Shown: positions 7,235 to 16,503, counted from the stretch's first letter. The stretch: 37,479 bases of DNA from an uncultured Fidelibacterota bacterium (GCA_902575395.1 CACGRA010000006.1:1-37479); one strand, 5' to 3'. Translations and numbers: made by a program. Notes: generated from the letters alone by a model not told the origin.

Positions 7235-9073
7235 TTACTTGCTAGCAGCTCTGTATAGCCAAACGAGTATACATCCTAAAATCGCAATTCCAACTATATC
7301 ATTCAACGGACTTGGTAGTCCATAATCTGGCCAGTAGTTTTTATCAAAGAATAATGGGATAGCAATGAAGATTGCCATTAATGCTTCTCCCGTAATTAAT
7401 CCAGATGCAATAAGTAGTCCATTATCTTTTCCTTTTTGAGAAGAAATCTTGTTAGCATAATGATTAAGCATACCACCAACAAAGATTGGGAATGTTAATT
7501 CAATTGGAAGGTAGATACCGATTGCAACTGCTAAGATTGGAACTCTGAAATCTGATCCTCTTTTAAGTTGATATTGGTCTAATAAAATAATTAAAACTCC
7601 AATCACTGCTCCTGCATAAATCATAGCCCATTCTAAGTCTCCAGCAAATACGCCTTTAGCAACATTTGTCATAAGAACAGCTTGTGGTGCAGGTAAATCA
7701 GGACCACCAATACCATATGCTTCGTGTAGAAGAATTAGCACTATTCCTAAGCTCATTGCTGCACTGACTACTCCCACAAGTTGCATTAATTGTTGTTTCC
7801 AAGGTGTTGCTCCTACAATATTACCTGTTTTTAAATCTTGTAAATTATCTCCGCCAATTGCCGCAGCACAACATACTACAGAACCAATTAAAATAGCTGC
7901 TGCTGCTCCTTCAGAAGATCCTGTGCTAAAGAATGTAACAATCAATAGAGAACTAAATAAAATGGTAGCAATTGTTACGCCTGATATAGGATTATTAGAT
8001 GAGCCTACTACTCCAGCCATATATGCTGCAACTGCTGAAAATAAAAACCCAAAAACACACATAATTAATGATAAAATAATAGCTGAACCCCAAGATGGAA
8101 TAATACTAAAATAAGTAAGGCACATAGGCACTAGTAGGGCAAGCACACCTATGAAAACATAGTTAATTGGTAAATCTCTTTCTTCAAGCGCAATATTATC
8201 TGAATCTTCTTGCAAAGTCTTTAAGCTTAGGCTGATACTTTCAATAAGCGGTTTTGCAAGTTGCATGATAGACCAAATGCCTCCAACTACCATAGCGCCT
8301 ACACCTAAATAACGAATTTTAGTATTCCAAATTGTGCCAGCAGCATCCCAAGCTGATCCTTCATATCCATTCATATATGAATAAATTGGAATTGCTACTG
8401 CCCAAGAAATTAATCCTCCAGAAAACGCTAGTATTCCAATATTTCTTCCCACAATATAACCAACACTAATCAGAGAAGGAGACAGGCTAGATCCCATTCC
8501 AAAGATTGCACCACCAATTACTTTTGCACCACCAATTGCACTTGACCAAATTCCAAATGCGAGATCTCCAAGTTTAACAATTCCTCCAACCAATGCAGAT
8601 AATCCAATCATTTTTAAACTATCTTTTGATTTTTCTGGATCAGATTCATGTCCTGTTTCTAATACTTTTGCTGTTGCAACCCCTTCTGGAAACCTTAATT
8701 TTGCTTTCAATATTAAAGCGCGTCTTAATGGTACAGTAAATAGTGCACCAAGCACACCACCGACCATAGCAATCTTTGTCACTTCCCAATAATCAACGCT
8801 TTCCCAATATCCAATAAGAAGCAATGCAGGAATAGTAAAAATAACTCCAGCTGCAAGCGATTCTCCTGCAGATGCTGCAGTTTGAACAATGTTATTTTCT
8901 AAAATATTTGAGTTTTTAAATAAACGCAATATTCCCATTGACATAATTGCTGCTGGAATAGACGCAGAAATAGTCATCCCAGCGTACAGACCTAAGTAAG
9001 CCATAGCAGCAGAAAGAACAATAGAGAGGCCGATACTTAAAAAAATTGCTTTGACAGTTATTTCATTATTCAT
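7235..9073 (-). CDS. OPT-family oligopeptide / metal-chelate transporter
   Basis: This is a 612-aa polytopic membrane protein with roughly 14-16 hydrophobic segments. Family hallmarks of OPT/YSL transporters are visible: SIPAAIMSMGILRLF near residue 38, NNIVQTAASAGES near 60, and GGDNLQDLKTGNIVGATPWKQ near 400. Members are secondary (proton-coupled) importers of small peptides or of metal chelates. The length matches the prokaryotic OPT branch. The gene is divergent from a small His/Cys-containing secreted protein and a His/Asp-rich TonB receptor. I therefore lean towards a metal-chelate or peptide substrate from this locus, but the substrate cannot be read from the sequence. Confidence 0.9.
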   Translation of the reverse strand: MNNEITVKAIFLSIGLSIVLSAAMAYLGLYAGMTISASIPAAIMSMGILRLFKNSNILENNIVQTAASAGESLAAGVIFTIPALLLIGYWESVDYWEVTKIAMVGGVLGALFTVPLRRALILKAKLRFPEGVATAKVLETGHESDPEKSKDSLKMIGLSALVGGIVKLGDLAFGIWSSAIGGAKVIGGAIFGMGSSLSPSLISVGYIVGRNIGILAFSGGLISWAVAIPIYSYMNGYEGSAWDAAGTIWNTKIRYLGVGAMVVGGIWSIMQLAKPLIESISLSLKTLQEDSDNIALEERDLPINYVFIGVLALLVPMCLTYFSIIPSWGSAIILSLIMCVFGFLFSAVAAYMAGVVGSSNNPISGVTIATILFSSLLIVTFFSTGSSEGAAAAILIGSVVCCAAAIGGDNLQDLKTGNIVGATPWKQQLMQLVGVVSAAMSLGIVLILLHEAYGIGGPDLPAPQAVLMTNVAKGVFAGDLEWAMIYAGAVIGVLIILLDQYQLKRGSDFRVPILAVAIGIYLPIELTFPIFVGGMLNHYANKISSQKGKDNGLLIASGLITGEALMAIFIAIPLFFDKNYWPDYGLPSPLNDIVGIAILGCILVWLYRAASK

Positions 9074-9078
9074 AATAT
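9051..9078 (+). promoter_or_regulatory. Predicted sigma-70 promoter for the His/Cys protein and TonB receptor
   Basis: A perfect -35 TTGACA (9051-9056) is followed after 16 nt by TAATAT (9073-9078). Transcription would start near 9085, giving a leader of about 30 nt before the ATG at 9117. The -35 lies inside the first codons of the divergent OPT gene. The TTG of this -35 box is what the ORF track uses as a start codon for the downstream gene. Confidence 0.55.
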
Positions 9079-9116
9079 CAGCAGCAACTTACAAACTTTT
9101 AATTTTTATAAACAAT

Positions 9117-9425
9117 ATGAAAAAGAAATTAATTTCATTGATCGCTTTATCTGCTTTTATGATGGCAACTTTTGAAGTTTATCATCATCATGAGTTCGAT
9201 ATCAAAAATCAATATGTTTGTAATCAAGAATATATAGATATTCCAAATGATGATAATTCACACGATTGTGATTTCTGTAAATTTGGCTTTACCAAGTATA
9301 CTCCTAGTGCAGATAATGTTTTAGAAAATGATACGCATTCAAACTATTTTTATTTAAATAGCTTGAACTTTGTTTCCTATAAATCTGTTCACGGAATTCC
9401 GAACAAATCTCCACCTACAGCTTAG
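9117..9425 (+). CDS. Small secreted His/Cys protein before the TonB receptor
   Basis: This is a 102-aa product with a signal peptide (KKKLISLIALSAFMMATFE), an early YHHHEF cluster, a DCDFCKFG motif (CxxC) and a C-terminus ending NKSPPTA. I start it at ATG 9117, because the ORF-track TTG at 9051 is better explained as a promoter box and would put 22 residues before a good signal peptide. Short secreted proteins with His/Cys motifs and a '..PP..' tail often precede metal-related TonB receptors in Bacteroidetes (the DUF2946-like style). I infer periplasmic or surface metal handling but cannot name a function. The receptor gene follows after 45 nt, probably on the same transcript. Confidence 0.7.
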   Translation: MKKKLISLIALSAFMMATFEVYHHHEFDIKNQYVCNQEYIDIPNDDNSHDCDFCKFGFTKYTPSADNVLENDTHSNYFYLNSLNFVSYKSVHGIPNKSPPTA

Positions 9426-9470
9426 CAACCTATATATTTTTGTTAAACTAATTTTTCTAAGGAGAAAAAA

Positions 9471-12113
9471 ATGAAAAATTTTATTTTATTATTATTAATT
9501 ACGAGCTTTACATATGCTCAATCAACGCTTTCAGGTTCAGTTGTTGATAAAGAAACAAATCTTCCATTAGCTGATGCTAATGTTGTTCTTTATGGCGGGG
9601 ATGAATTTGATAATATTGGTGGCACAAGCACTGATGCAAATGGTCAATTTTCATTTGAAAATATTCAGATGAAAGGAGATTTAAAAATTTTAGTAAAAGT
9701 TATTGGTTATGCTGATGATACTAAAATGGTAACATTAGGTAATCAATCTAATCTTTCACTAAAGTTTGAATTAATCGAAACATCTGTAGCTCTTGAAGGG
9801 GTTGAAGTGTATTCTTCTCTTCGAAAGGTAAATGAAGGTGATTTAACCAATTCAGCAATCATATTTAATGATGAGTTGAAAACCAGACAAGGACAACACT
9901 TCAGTGATTTAATACAGAAGGTTCCAAATCTGAATTATGCAGGTGGTACTTCTAGACCTAGATATTTTCAAATTAGAGGAGAAGGTTCTACAAGCAGATA
10001 TGCTGACCAAGGGCCTCCAAGTACTTATGTTGGATTAGTCTTAGATGGTATGGACTTATCTGAACTTGGCATGATTACACCTCTTTTTGATATGCAACAA
10101 GTAGAAGTATTGATGGGTGTTCAAACTAGTTTATTTGGTGCAGCAGCATCTTCTGGTTTGATTAATTTTAAAACCAATGATCCAACAGATAAAGAAGAAG
10201 GGTATGTTATGACTCAGCTTGGTTCATACAATAGCTTTACAAATGGAATTGTTTATAACACTCCATTGTCAAACGGTTGGAATTTAAGATTGGTAGGGCA
10301 CTCACATCTTTCAGATGGATATAAAGATAATGTCACTTTAAAAGGCAATAGGTCAGCAAGCAAAGATGAAAAATCATTTAGAGCTAAACTATTGAAAACT
10401 GGTGATAAAATTACTCAGAAGTATACAATGATTCATTCTGATTTTGACAATGGGTATGATAACTGGGCACCAGATAATAATACTGATCATATCACATACT
10501 CAGACAATCCAGGAAAGGATAGTCAAAAATCACAAATATTTATAGCTGATTATACATACGATGTTGGCGGGGGAATTCTTGATTTCAATGTTGGTATGTC
10601 GAAAAATGAAACATTACACAGCTACGACTCAGACTGGGGCAATTATGATTTTTGGCTCGGGTATGAAGATCATGACGACCATGGAGATGATGATCACGGA
10701 GATGACGACCATGGAGACGATGATCACGGAGATGACGACCATGGAGACGATGATCACGGAGATGACGACCACGATGACGACCATGGAGACGACCATGATG
10801 ATGATCATCACGATGAACACATCGAATTTGATGCTAACACATATGATTTCTTTGATTCATTTAACAGAGATATTGATACAAGAACTGTAGATTTCAGATT
10901 GAGATCAAATCCTCTTGATGATAATAAGATAGAATATGTAATTGGATTATATCAATCTAACTATGAAGAAAAAACTAAAGCTGCAGGATATCTCTTTGGA
11001 GGTTCTGCTACAGCTTTATCTTCTGGATATGATATTCTCACAAAAGCTGCATATGGTGAGGTTGCATATAATTTCAGAAATGATTCATCACTTTCTTTGG
11101 CTTTTAGAACAGAAGCTAGAGATATAACATATGATGATTTTGATAATCCAAATGCAAGCTTTGATATCATGGGTGATTTTCAAAATTCATATAAAATCGC
11201 TTATGAATTACATCCAGCTCCAAACCTTCATTGGTTTGCTTACTATGCTGAAGGATATCATCCTGCAGGCATAAATCAAAATCCATATTTAGATGATGAT
11301 GAAAAAACATATGATGCAGAAATATATTATGATGTTACCACTGGATTAAGATGGTATACTGATAATATAAAATTATCAACTTCTCTATTTTATTTAGAGC
11401 ATGATGGTCATATTTATGAAACAAGTGAGCAATTAGATCCAATGAATCCTAATGCGTTTGCCTTCTTTAAAACAAATGCTGAATCAGGCTATGAATATGG
11501 TTCTGAATCAACTGGTGAATTTAGAATAAGTGATAAATTCACCATTAGTGCTACTTTAGGATTATTGAGTTCTGAAATTGAATTAGGAGATCACGGAGAT
11601 CACGATGATCACGGAGATCACGATGACCATGGCGATGATCACGGAGACCATGATGACGACGATCATGATGATGACCATGGCGATGAGGACCATGATGATG
11701 ACCATGATGATCACGGAGATCACGATGACCACGATGACCACGATGACCATGGAGACCATGAAGGTCACGCTCATGGTAAAAAAGCTCATTCTCCAAACTG
11801 GAATTACAGTTTATCATTTAACTATAATTTCACTAAAAACAATTCTTTAATGATTGAGCTTTCAGGAAAAGATGGATTTGTATTTGATTCTGCTCATGAT
11901 GAATATGAATCAGATCCATACCATCTATTGAATGCATATTATTCTCATTCATTCAATAAAGTTAATTTAGGATTCTATGCAAAAAATATCCTTGATGAAT
12001 CTTATGCAGACAGAGGATTTATTTTTGCTTTAGAACCTCCATTTGAAGAAAAACTATATAAGTCTTTTGCACCTCCAAGAGAGCTTGGCGTGTCATTAAC
12101 TTATAGTTTCTAA
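9471..12113 (+). CDS. TonB-dependent outer-membrane receptor with His/Asp-rich loops
   Basis: This is an 880-aa receptor. It has a signal peptide (cut after about residue 17, TYAQ), a carboxypeptidase-regulatory-like beta-sandwich (about 18-105), a plug domain (about 125-235, with GVQTSLFGAAASSGLINF at its end) and a long beta-barrel ending LTYSF with the terminal Phe used for outer-membrane insertion. Two segments (about residues 400-450 and 706-768) are almost purely His, Asp and Gly, with about 13 and 19 histidines. They probably form extracellular loops that gather divalent metal, as the His/Asp-rich loops of the zinc receptor ZnuD do. Zinc is the likeliest substrate, by inference. AAGGAG lies just upstream of the ATG. 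Confidence 0.92.
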   Translation: MKNFILLLLITSFTYAQSTLSGSVVDKETNLPLADANVVLYGGDEFDNIGGTSTDANGQFSFENIQMKGDLKILVKVIGYADDTKMVTLGNQSNLSLKFELIETSVALEGVEVYSSLRKVNEGDLTNSAIIFNDELKTRQGQHFSDLIQKVPNLNYAGGTSRPRYFQIRGEGSTSRYADQGPPSTYVGLVLDGMDLSELGMITPLFDMQQVEVLMGVQTSLFGAAASSGLINFKTNDPTDKEEGYVMTQLGSYNSFTNGIVYNTPLSNGWNLRLVGHSHLSDGYKDNVTLKGNRSASKDEKSFRAKLLKTGDKITQKYTMIHSDFDNGYDNWAPDNNTDHITYSDNPGKDSQKSQIFIADYTYDVGGGILDFNVGMSKNETLHSYDSDWGNYDFWLGYEDHDDHGDDDHGDDDHGDDDHGDDDHGDDDHGDDDHDDDHGDDHDDDHHDEHIEFDANTYDFFDSFNRDIDTRTVDFRLRSNPLDDNKIEYVIGLYQSNYEEKTKAAGYLFGGSATALSSGYDILTKAAYGEVAYNFRNDSSLSLAFRTEARDITYDDFDNPNASFDIMGDFQNSYKIAYELHPAPNLHWFAYYAEGYHPAGINQNPYLDDDEKTYDAEIYYDVTTGLRWYTDNIKLSTSLFYLEHDGHIYETSEQLDPMNPNAFAFFKTNAESGYEYGSESTGEFRISDKFTISATLGLLSSEIELGDHGDHDDHGDHDDHGDDHGDHDDDDHDDDHGDEDHDDDHDDHGDHDDHDDHDDHGDHEGHAHGKKAHSPNWNYSLSFNYNFTKNNSLMIELSGKDGFVFDSAHDEYESDPYHLLNAYYSHSFNKVNLGFYAKNILDESYADRGFIFALEPPFEEKLYKSFAPPRELGVSLTYSF
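10681..10770 (+). repeat. Three tandem 30-bp repeats coding HGDDD units
   Basis: Three head-to-tail 30-bp copies (atggagacgatgatcacgga + gatgacgacc) lie in frame inside the TonB receptor. Copies 2 and 3 are identical and copy 1 differs at one base. Each copy adds two HGDDD pentapeptides. The near identity at the DNA level suggests recent expansion by slippage or recombination. Confidence 0.9.
11586..11776 (+). repeat. Degenerate His/Asp/Gly-coding repeat tract in TonB receptor
   Basis: This is a second low-complexity segment built from gatcacggagatcac-like units coding DH, DDH and GDH triplets, ending in EGHAHG. The units are less regular than those at 10681-10770. Both tracts stay open in other frames and produce the long shadow ORFs of the ORF track. 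Confidence 0.85.
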
Positions 12114-12124
12114 GCTTCTATTTT

Positions 12125-12157
12125 CATAACTTAGCGGGGTTATCCCGCTAAGTTATG
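12125..12157 (+). other. Perfect 14-bp hairpin ending on the polA start codon
   Basis: CATAACTTAGCGGG (12125-12138) is exactly complementary to CCCGCTAAGTTATG (12144-12157), with a GTTAT loop. It may terminate the receptor transcript, but no proper T-tract follows (AGTCTTTC). The last three bases of the stem are the ATG of polA, so the hairpin could also mask that start codon in readthrough RNA. Confidence 0.75.
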
Positions 12158-14875
12158 AGTCTTTCAAAAAACAATAAAAAACGACTATTTATCATTGATG
12201 GGTATGCAACTTTATATCGAGCACATTACGCTTTAATAAAGAATCCATTAACAACTACAGCTGGTCTTGAAACAAGCGCTGTATTTGGTTTTGCAAATCA
12301 GGTGTTTCAATTGCTGGAAGAAGAAAAACCAGATTATATTGTTGCTGCCTTTGATTCAAAAGGAAAGAATTTTCGACATGAACTTTATGAGCAATATAAA
12401 GCCAATCGATCTGTCATGCCTGATGAAATTCAATTACAACTTCCATATCTATGGGAACTATTAGATGGAATGAACATTCCAGTATTACGGAAGGAAGGGG
12501 TGGAAGCAGACGATATTATTGGAACAGTTGCTAAAATGTGTGAAAAAGATGATTTGCAATGCAATATTGTAAGTGGAGATAAAGATTTTATGCAGCTCAT
12601 TAATGATAAAACCTTATTATATGCACCTCAAGCCAGAAGAAAAGAAAAAGAAATCTTTGATAAAGATAAGGTTATTGAAAAATGGGGCGTTGGGCCAGAA
12701 CATATTATTGATTTACTTGGGTTGATGGGTGATAGTTCCGATAATGTACCAGGTGTTCAAGGAGTTGGTCCTGTTACTGCAAAGAAATTGATACTTGAAT
12801 TTGGCTCTATTGAAAACATCTATGATAATATTGATCAGATCCCAAATGAAAAGCTTAAAGAAAAGTTATTGGCAGATAGAGACAATGCTTTATTAAGTAA
12901 AAAGCTTGTAACAATTTTATTAGATGTACCAGTTGATGCCTCTATTGCTGATTTTGAGCGCAAAGAAGTAGATAAAACAAAGTTAGAATCCATATTTAAA
13001 GAATTAGAGTTTACTGGACTGCTTAAAAAGATTGGTGGGGATGCTGATGCACCAATCAAAACCACAGAACGCAAAAAAGAATACGATTTAATCACAACCT
13101 TGAAACGTCTTGAAGAATTTGCAGGATCTATTAAAGAAGGAGAGTGGCTATCAGTAGATTTAGAGACTACATCAGTCAATCCAATGATAGCAGAGATTGT
13201 AGGATTTAGTTTTTCAGTAAAAAAAGATACAGGTGCTTATGTGCCTATTCATTATAAAGATAAAGTGGAGAACCTTTTTGGAGATAATGATCTTCAAGTA
13301 GCAATTGATATTCTTAAACCTGTATTAGAAAATGAAAAAATTCCAAAAACAGGGCAAAATATTAAGTATGATGCACTTATAATGAAGCGATTTGGCGTTG
13401 ATTTGAAAGGTATTGAGTTTGATACTATGATTGCTGCACATTTAATCAGTCCAAATGCGCGTTCTTACAAATTAGATAACCTTTCGTTATCTTATTTGAA
13501 CTATAAAATGGTTCCAATTCAAGATTTAATTGGATCAGGAAGAAATCAAATCACGATGGATCAAGTGGATCTTGCTGATATTACATTTTATGCCGCTGAA
13601 GATGCTGATGTTGTCATTGAATTAACAGAAATTTTCTTGGAAGAGCTTAAAAAACAAAACTTATACACTTATTTTAAAGAGATAGAAATTGATTTACTTC
13701 CTGCATTGATTGATATGCAATTTCATGGCATCTTTGTAGATCGTAATTATTTATTATCACGATCAAAAGAGATTGGAATAAAGCTTGATGCATTAGAAAA
13801 ACAGATCATTGATCTTGCTGGACAAGAATTCAACATTAATTCTACCCAACAACTTGCTGAAATTCTTTTTGATAAGCTCAATCTTCCAATGGTAAAGAAA
13901 CGCTCTACTGCAGAAGCTGTTTTAAAGAAATTAAAAGAGTATCATGAGCTCCCAATTTTAATTTTACAATACAGAAAACTATTTAAACTAAAGAATACAT
14001 ATCTAGATCCACTTCCAGATAATATTAATGAGATTACTAATCGTGTGCATTCTTCATTTAATCAAACCATGACAGCAACTGGACGACTTTCTACAAGCAG
14101 TCCAAACTTTCAAAACATTCCTATTCGTACAGAAGATGGAAAAGAAGTACGTAAAGCAATTAGAGCACAGTCCGATGAGTACCAAATCTTGTCCGCAGAC
14201 TATTCCCAAGTAGAATTGCGTGTCATGGCGCACTTAAGTAAGGATGAAGCATTAATACAAGCATTAAAAGATGGAGAAGATATCCATACCTTTACTGCCA
14301 AAAACATTTTTAATATCAAAGAAGGCCAAGAAGTGCTCCCAGACATGAGACGCATTGCAAAGATTGTTAATTTTGGCATTATGTATGGAGCAGGATCGTT
14401 TAGATTAAGTCAAGAACTAGGTATTCCAGCAGCGGAAGCAAAGAAAATTATTGAAGCCTACTTTGAAAAGTATAAAGGCATTAAACAATATATGGTAGAT
14501 ACTAAGTTATTAGTTAGAAAAGAGAAATCTGTCAGCACATTGCTTGGAAGAACTCGAGCTGTGTGGGATTCAGATAGTCAAAATCAAGTCAGAAGGGATG
14601 CGGCGGAACGTATGGCTATTAATATGCCAATTCAAGGGACTGCAGCAGAGATGATTAAGATTGCAATGATTAAAATTGATAACGATTTGAAAGAAAACAA
14701 CTTAAAATCAAAACTTATTTTACAAATTCATGATGAATTACTTTTAGAAGTACATAATGATGAAATTGATTATGTTAAAGACATGGTAATCAAGCATATG
14801 AAAAACGCAATAGAACTAGATGTTCCAGTTGAAGTTGATTGTGATCTTGGTCCATCATGGTATGAGGCACATTAA
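12155..14875 (+). CDS. polA: DNA polymerase I
   Basis: This 906-aa protein is a full three-domain DNA polymerase I for Okazaki-fragment maturation and repair. The 5'-nuclease domain (about residues 1-295) starts RLFIIDGYATLYRAHYAL. The 3'-5' exonuclease (about 320-505) keeps its acidic residues in SVDLETTS, NIKYDAL and YAAEDADV, so proofreading looks active. The polymerase domain (about 520-906) has motif A DYSQVELR (about 682), the O-helix RRIAKIVNFGIMYG (about 730) with a Phe at the sugar-selecting position, and motif C QIHDELLLEV (about 858). The ATG at 12155 is the only sensible start, yet it lies in a hairpin stem without a Shine-Dalgarno sequence. The stop overlaps alr by 1 nt (TAATGA). 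Confidence 0.97.
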   Translation: MSLSKNNKKRLFIIDGYATLYRAHYALIKNPLTTTAGLETSAVFGFANQVFQLLEEEKPDYIVAAFDSKGKNFRHELYEQYKANRSVMPDEIQLQLPYLWELLDGMNIPVLRKEGVEADDIIGTVAKMCEKDDLQCNIVSGDKDFMQLINDKTLLYAPQARRKEKEIFDKDKVIEKWGVGPEHIIDLLGLMGDSSDNVPGVQGVGPVTAKKLILEFGSIENIYDNIDQIPNEKLKEKLLADRDNALLSKKLVTILLDVPVDASIADFERKEVDKTKLESIFKELEFTGLLKKIGGDADAPIKTTERKKEYDLITTLKRLEEFAGSIKEGEWLSVDLETTSVNPMIAEIVGFSFSVKKDTGAYVPIHYKDKVENLFGDNDLQVAIDILKPVLENEKIPKTGQNIKYDALIMKRFGVDLKGIEFDTMIAAHLISPNARSYKLDNLSLSYLNYKMVPIQDLIGSGRNQITMDQVDLADITFYAAEDADVVIELTEIFLEELKKQNLYTYFKEIEIDLLPALIDMQFHGIFVDRNYLLSRSKEIGIKLDALEKQIIDLAGQEFNINSTQQLAEILFDKLNLPMVKKRSTAEAVLKKLKEYHELPILILQYRKLFKLKNTYLDPLPDNINEITNRVHSSFNQTMTATGRLSTSSPNFQNIPIRTEDGKEVRKAIRAQSDEYQILSADYSQVELRVMAHLSKDEALIQALKDGEDIHTFTAKNIFNIKEGQEVLPDMRRIAKIVNFGIMYGAGSFRLSQELGIPAAEAKKIIEAYFEKYKGIKQYMVDTKLLVRKEKSVSTLLGRTRAVWDSDSQNQVRRDAAERMAINMPIQGTAAEMIKIAMIKIDNDLKENNLKSKLILQIHDELLLEVHNDEIDYVKDMVIKHMKNAIELDVPVEVDCDLGPSWYEAH

Positions 14876-15972
14876 TGAGCTATACTGGACCAAAAGTACA
14901 TATTGATTTAGCCCAATTAGCAAAAAACTACCAATTGGTTCGCAATGAAGTAGGCAATATTCCTGTAATGGCTACCGTAAAGGCAAATGGATATGGCCAC
15001 GGTGCTGTTGAAGTATCCAAAGTATTAGAAAAAGAAGGTGTAAACTATTTTGCTGTGTTTACACTTGAAGAAGGAATTGAATTGCGTGATGCAGGTATTA
15101 CAACGGACATTCTTGTTTATTCAAAATTAGATCCAAATAGACTTTCTGAAGCCGAAGCACATAATTTGACATTAAATGTATCCTCTTTTGATGATTTACA
15201 GGCCTTGAAGTCACATCAAGGTGATTCTATTAAGGTGCATTTAAAAATTGATACAGGCATGACACGTCTAGGCGTTCCATTGGAACAATCAGAAGCATTT
15301 TTGCAAGAAGCAAACCAAATTGATGGCATTGAAATCGAAGGATTATATTCTCATTTTGCAACAGCAGATGAAGGAGACCTGTCTTATGCCAATAATCAGC
15401 TAAATAAGTTCAATGATGTTTTAACAATTGCAGAAAAATTAGGAATCAACCCTACATTTATTCATTGTAGTAACAGCGGAGCCATTTTAAACCTTCCAGA
15501 ATCTCGATTTAACATGGTAAGGGTAGGTATGTTACTATATGGAGCGTTTCCATCCGATGAAGTCCCGCAAGATTTACCAATTAAACCGGTCATGACTTTT
15601 ACTGCACCCGTAGTAGAGATAAGAGATGTCAAAGCAGGAACCCCTATTAGCTATGGCGGAGTCTATACCACTGAAAAGGATACCAGAATTGCCGTAGTAC
15701 AAGCAGGATTTGCTGATGGAGTACCACGTCCGTGGTATGTAGATGGATTTGTAAAGTTCAAAGATCAGAATTTGAAGATTACAGGAAGAATTTGTATGGA
15801 TCAGCTCATGATTGATGTTGGATCAGCCGACATTCAATACGGAGATGAAGTCTTAATCTTTGGGTCCAATGAACATGGCACTATCGATGTCAATGAAATC
15901 GCAAATACCATTAATTCTACATCGTATGTCTTAGTTACTGCGATTGGAATTCGTCCAAAAAGAATTTATTAG
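14875..15972 (+). CDS. alr: Alanine racemase
   Basis: This PLP enzyme interconverts L- and D-alanine, supplying D-Ala for the pentapeptide that MurF (encoded downstream in this window) attaches. The PLP lysine lies in ATVKANGYGHGA (about residue 35). The opposite catalytic tyrosine lies in PISYGGVYT (about residue 258). The length of 365 aa is typical. It begins at the ATG overlapping the polA stop and should be translated from the polA mRNA. No terminator hairpin is evident in the 45 nt before the convergent gene. Confidence 0.95.
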   Translation: MSYTGPKVHIDLAQLAKNYQLVRNEVGNIPVMATVKANGYGHGAVEVSKVLEKEGVNYFAVFTLEEGIELRDAGITTDILVYSKLDPNRLSEAEAHNLTLNVSSFDDLQALKSHQGDSIKVHLKIDTGMTRLGVPLEQSEAFLQEANQIDGIEIEGLYSHFATADEGDLSYANNQLNKFNDVLTIAEKLGINPTFIHCSNSGAILNLPESRFNMVRVGMLLYGAFPSDEVPQDLPIKPVMTFTAPVVEIRDVKAGTPISYGGVYTTEKDTRIAVVQAGFADGVPRPWYVDGFVKFKDQNLKITGRICMDQLMIDVGSADIQYGDEVLIFGSNEHGTIDVNEIANTINSTSYVLVTAIGIRPKRIY

Positions 15973-16017
15973 AACAACGAATTAGAAATTGGTTGGTCTA
16001 TAGAGGGGGAAATTAAG

Positions 16018-16503
16018 TTAGTTTAGTGAAAATAAGTAAAGCAAAGTTAATGTAATTATGATGATAAGTATCCCGAAATTATTGTTTTGATTTTCCTGTT
16101 CTTTAAATGCAATCTTATGTGTATCTCTAAAAAGATTTTTTTCATATAATTCATAATCTTCTTCTGAACCATCAATGATTTCTGATCTCCATACATTACC
16201 ATAAAACCACCATTCATCCTTAAGCATTTTAAACGATGGATCAATTATTTCAAGGGACCACTGACCATCTTTAATGCCATTTCTCATATTTCCATGATAA
16301 ACATAAGTAATACCATCAAGAATTTTATATTCTTTACGTCCCAGCTCAGAGATCACATCATTTTTTAAAAGATAAACAGTTCTTACTGCAATTGAACCAT
16401 CCTCATTAAAATATTCCCAATCACCAAATTTTTCACCATCCCTTAGGAAACCTTTCTCTTTGATATTTCCATTATCCCAAAAAGTTTGATGTAATTTCTT
16501 CAT
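16018..16503 (-). CDS. YwqK/MORN-repeat-like protein with C-terminal membrane anchor
   Basis: This 161-aa protein has two or three repeats of the MORN-2/YwqK style. Examples are WDNGNIKEKGFLRDGEKFGDW followed by YFNEDGSI, and later YHGNMRNGIKDGQW. They are followed by a charged linker and one hydrophobic C-terminal helix (about residues 143-159, FGILIIIITLTLLYLF) that would anchor it by its tail. YwqK-family proteins are often annotated as 'antitoxin', but a toxin partner is not visible next to it, so I give no function. The start is ATG at 16503. A hairpin with a U-run lies upstream on the same strand. Confidence 0.7.
   Translation of the reverse strand: MKKLHQTFWDNGNIKEKGFLRDGEKFGDWEYFNEDGSIAVRTVYLLKNDVISELGRKEYKILDGITYVYHGNMRNGIKDGQWSLEIIDPSFKMLKDEWWFYGNVWRSEIIDGSEEDYELYEKNLFRDTHKIAFKEQENQNNNFGILIIIITLTLLYLFSLN

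Noticed and set aside
9051-9116. TTG start of the 124-aa ORF before the TonB receptor
   Set aside because: The bases are a consensus -35 TTGACA and lie inside the divergent OPT gene. ATG 9117 begins a proper signal peptide.
10681-10770. Possible CRISPR-like array
   Set aside because: The 30-bp units are head to tail without spacers and are in frame inside a coding gene.
11551-11817. Minus-strand 88-aa ORF rich in His/Arg, and the related ORFs at 10561, 10629, 11583 and 11605
   Set aside because: They are other-frame readings of the HGDDD-type repeats in the TonB receptor and have no independent support.
15973-16017. Terminator between the convergent alr and YwqK-like genes
   Set aside because: No stem of useful length and no T-run could be found in the 45 nt.
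16018-16503. Toxin-antitoxin pair suggested by the YwqK-like annotation
   Set aside because: No small toxin ORF lies next to it. The neighbouring sequence holds only alr, the hairpin and the tRNA.
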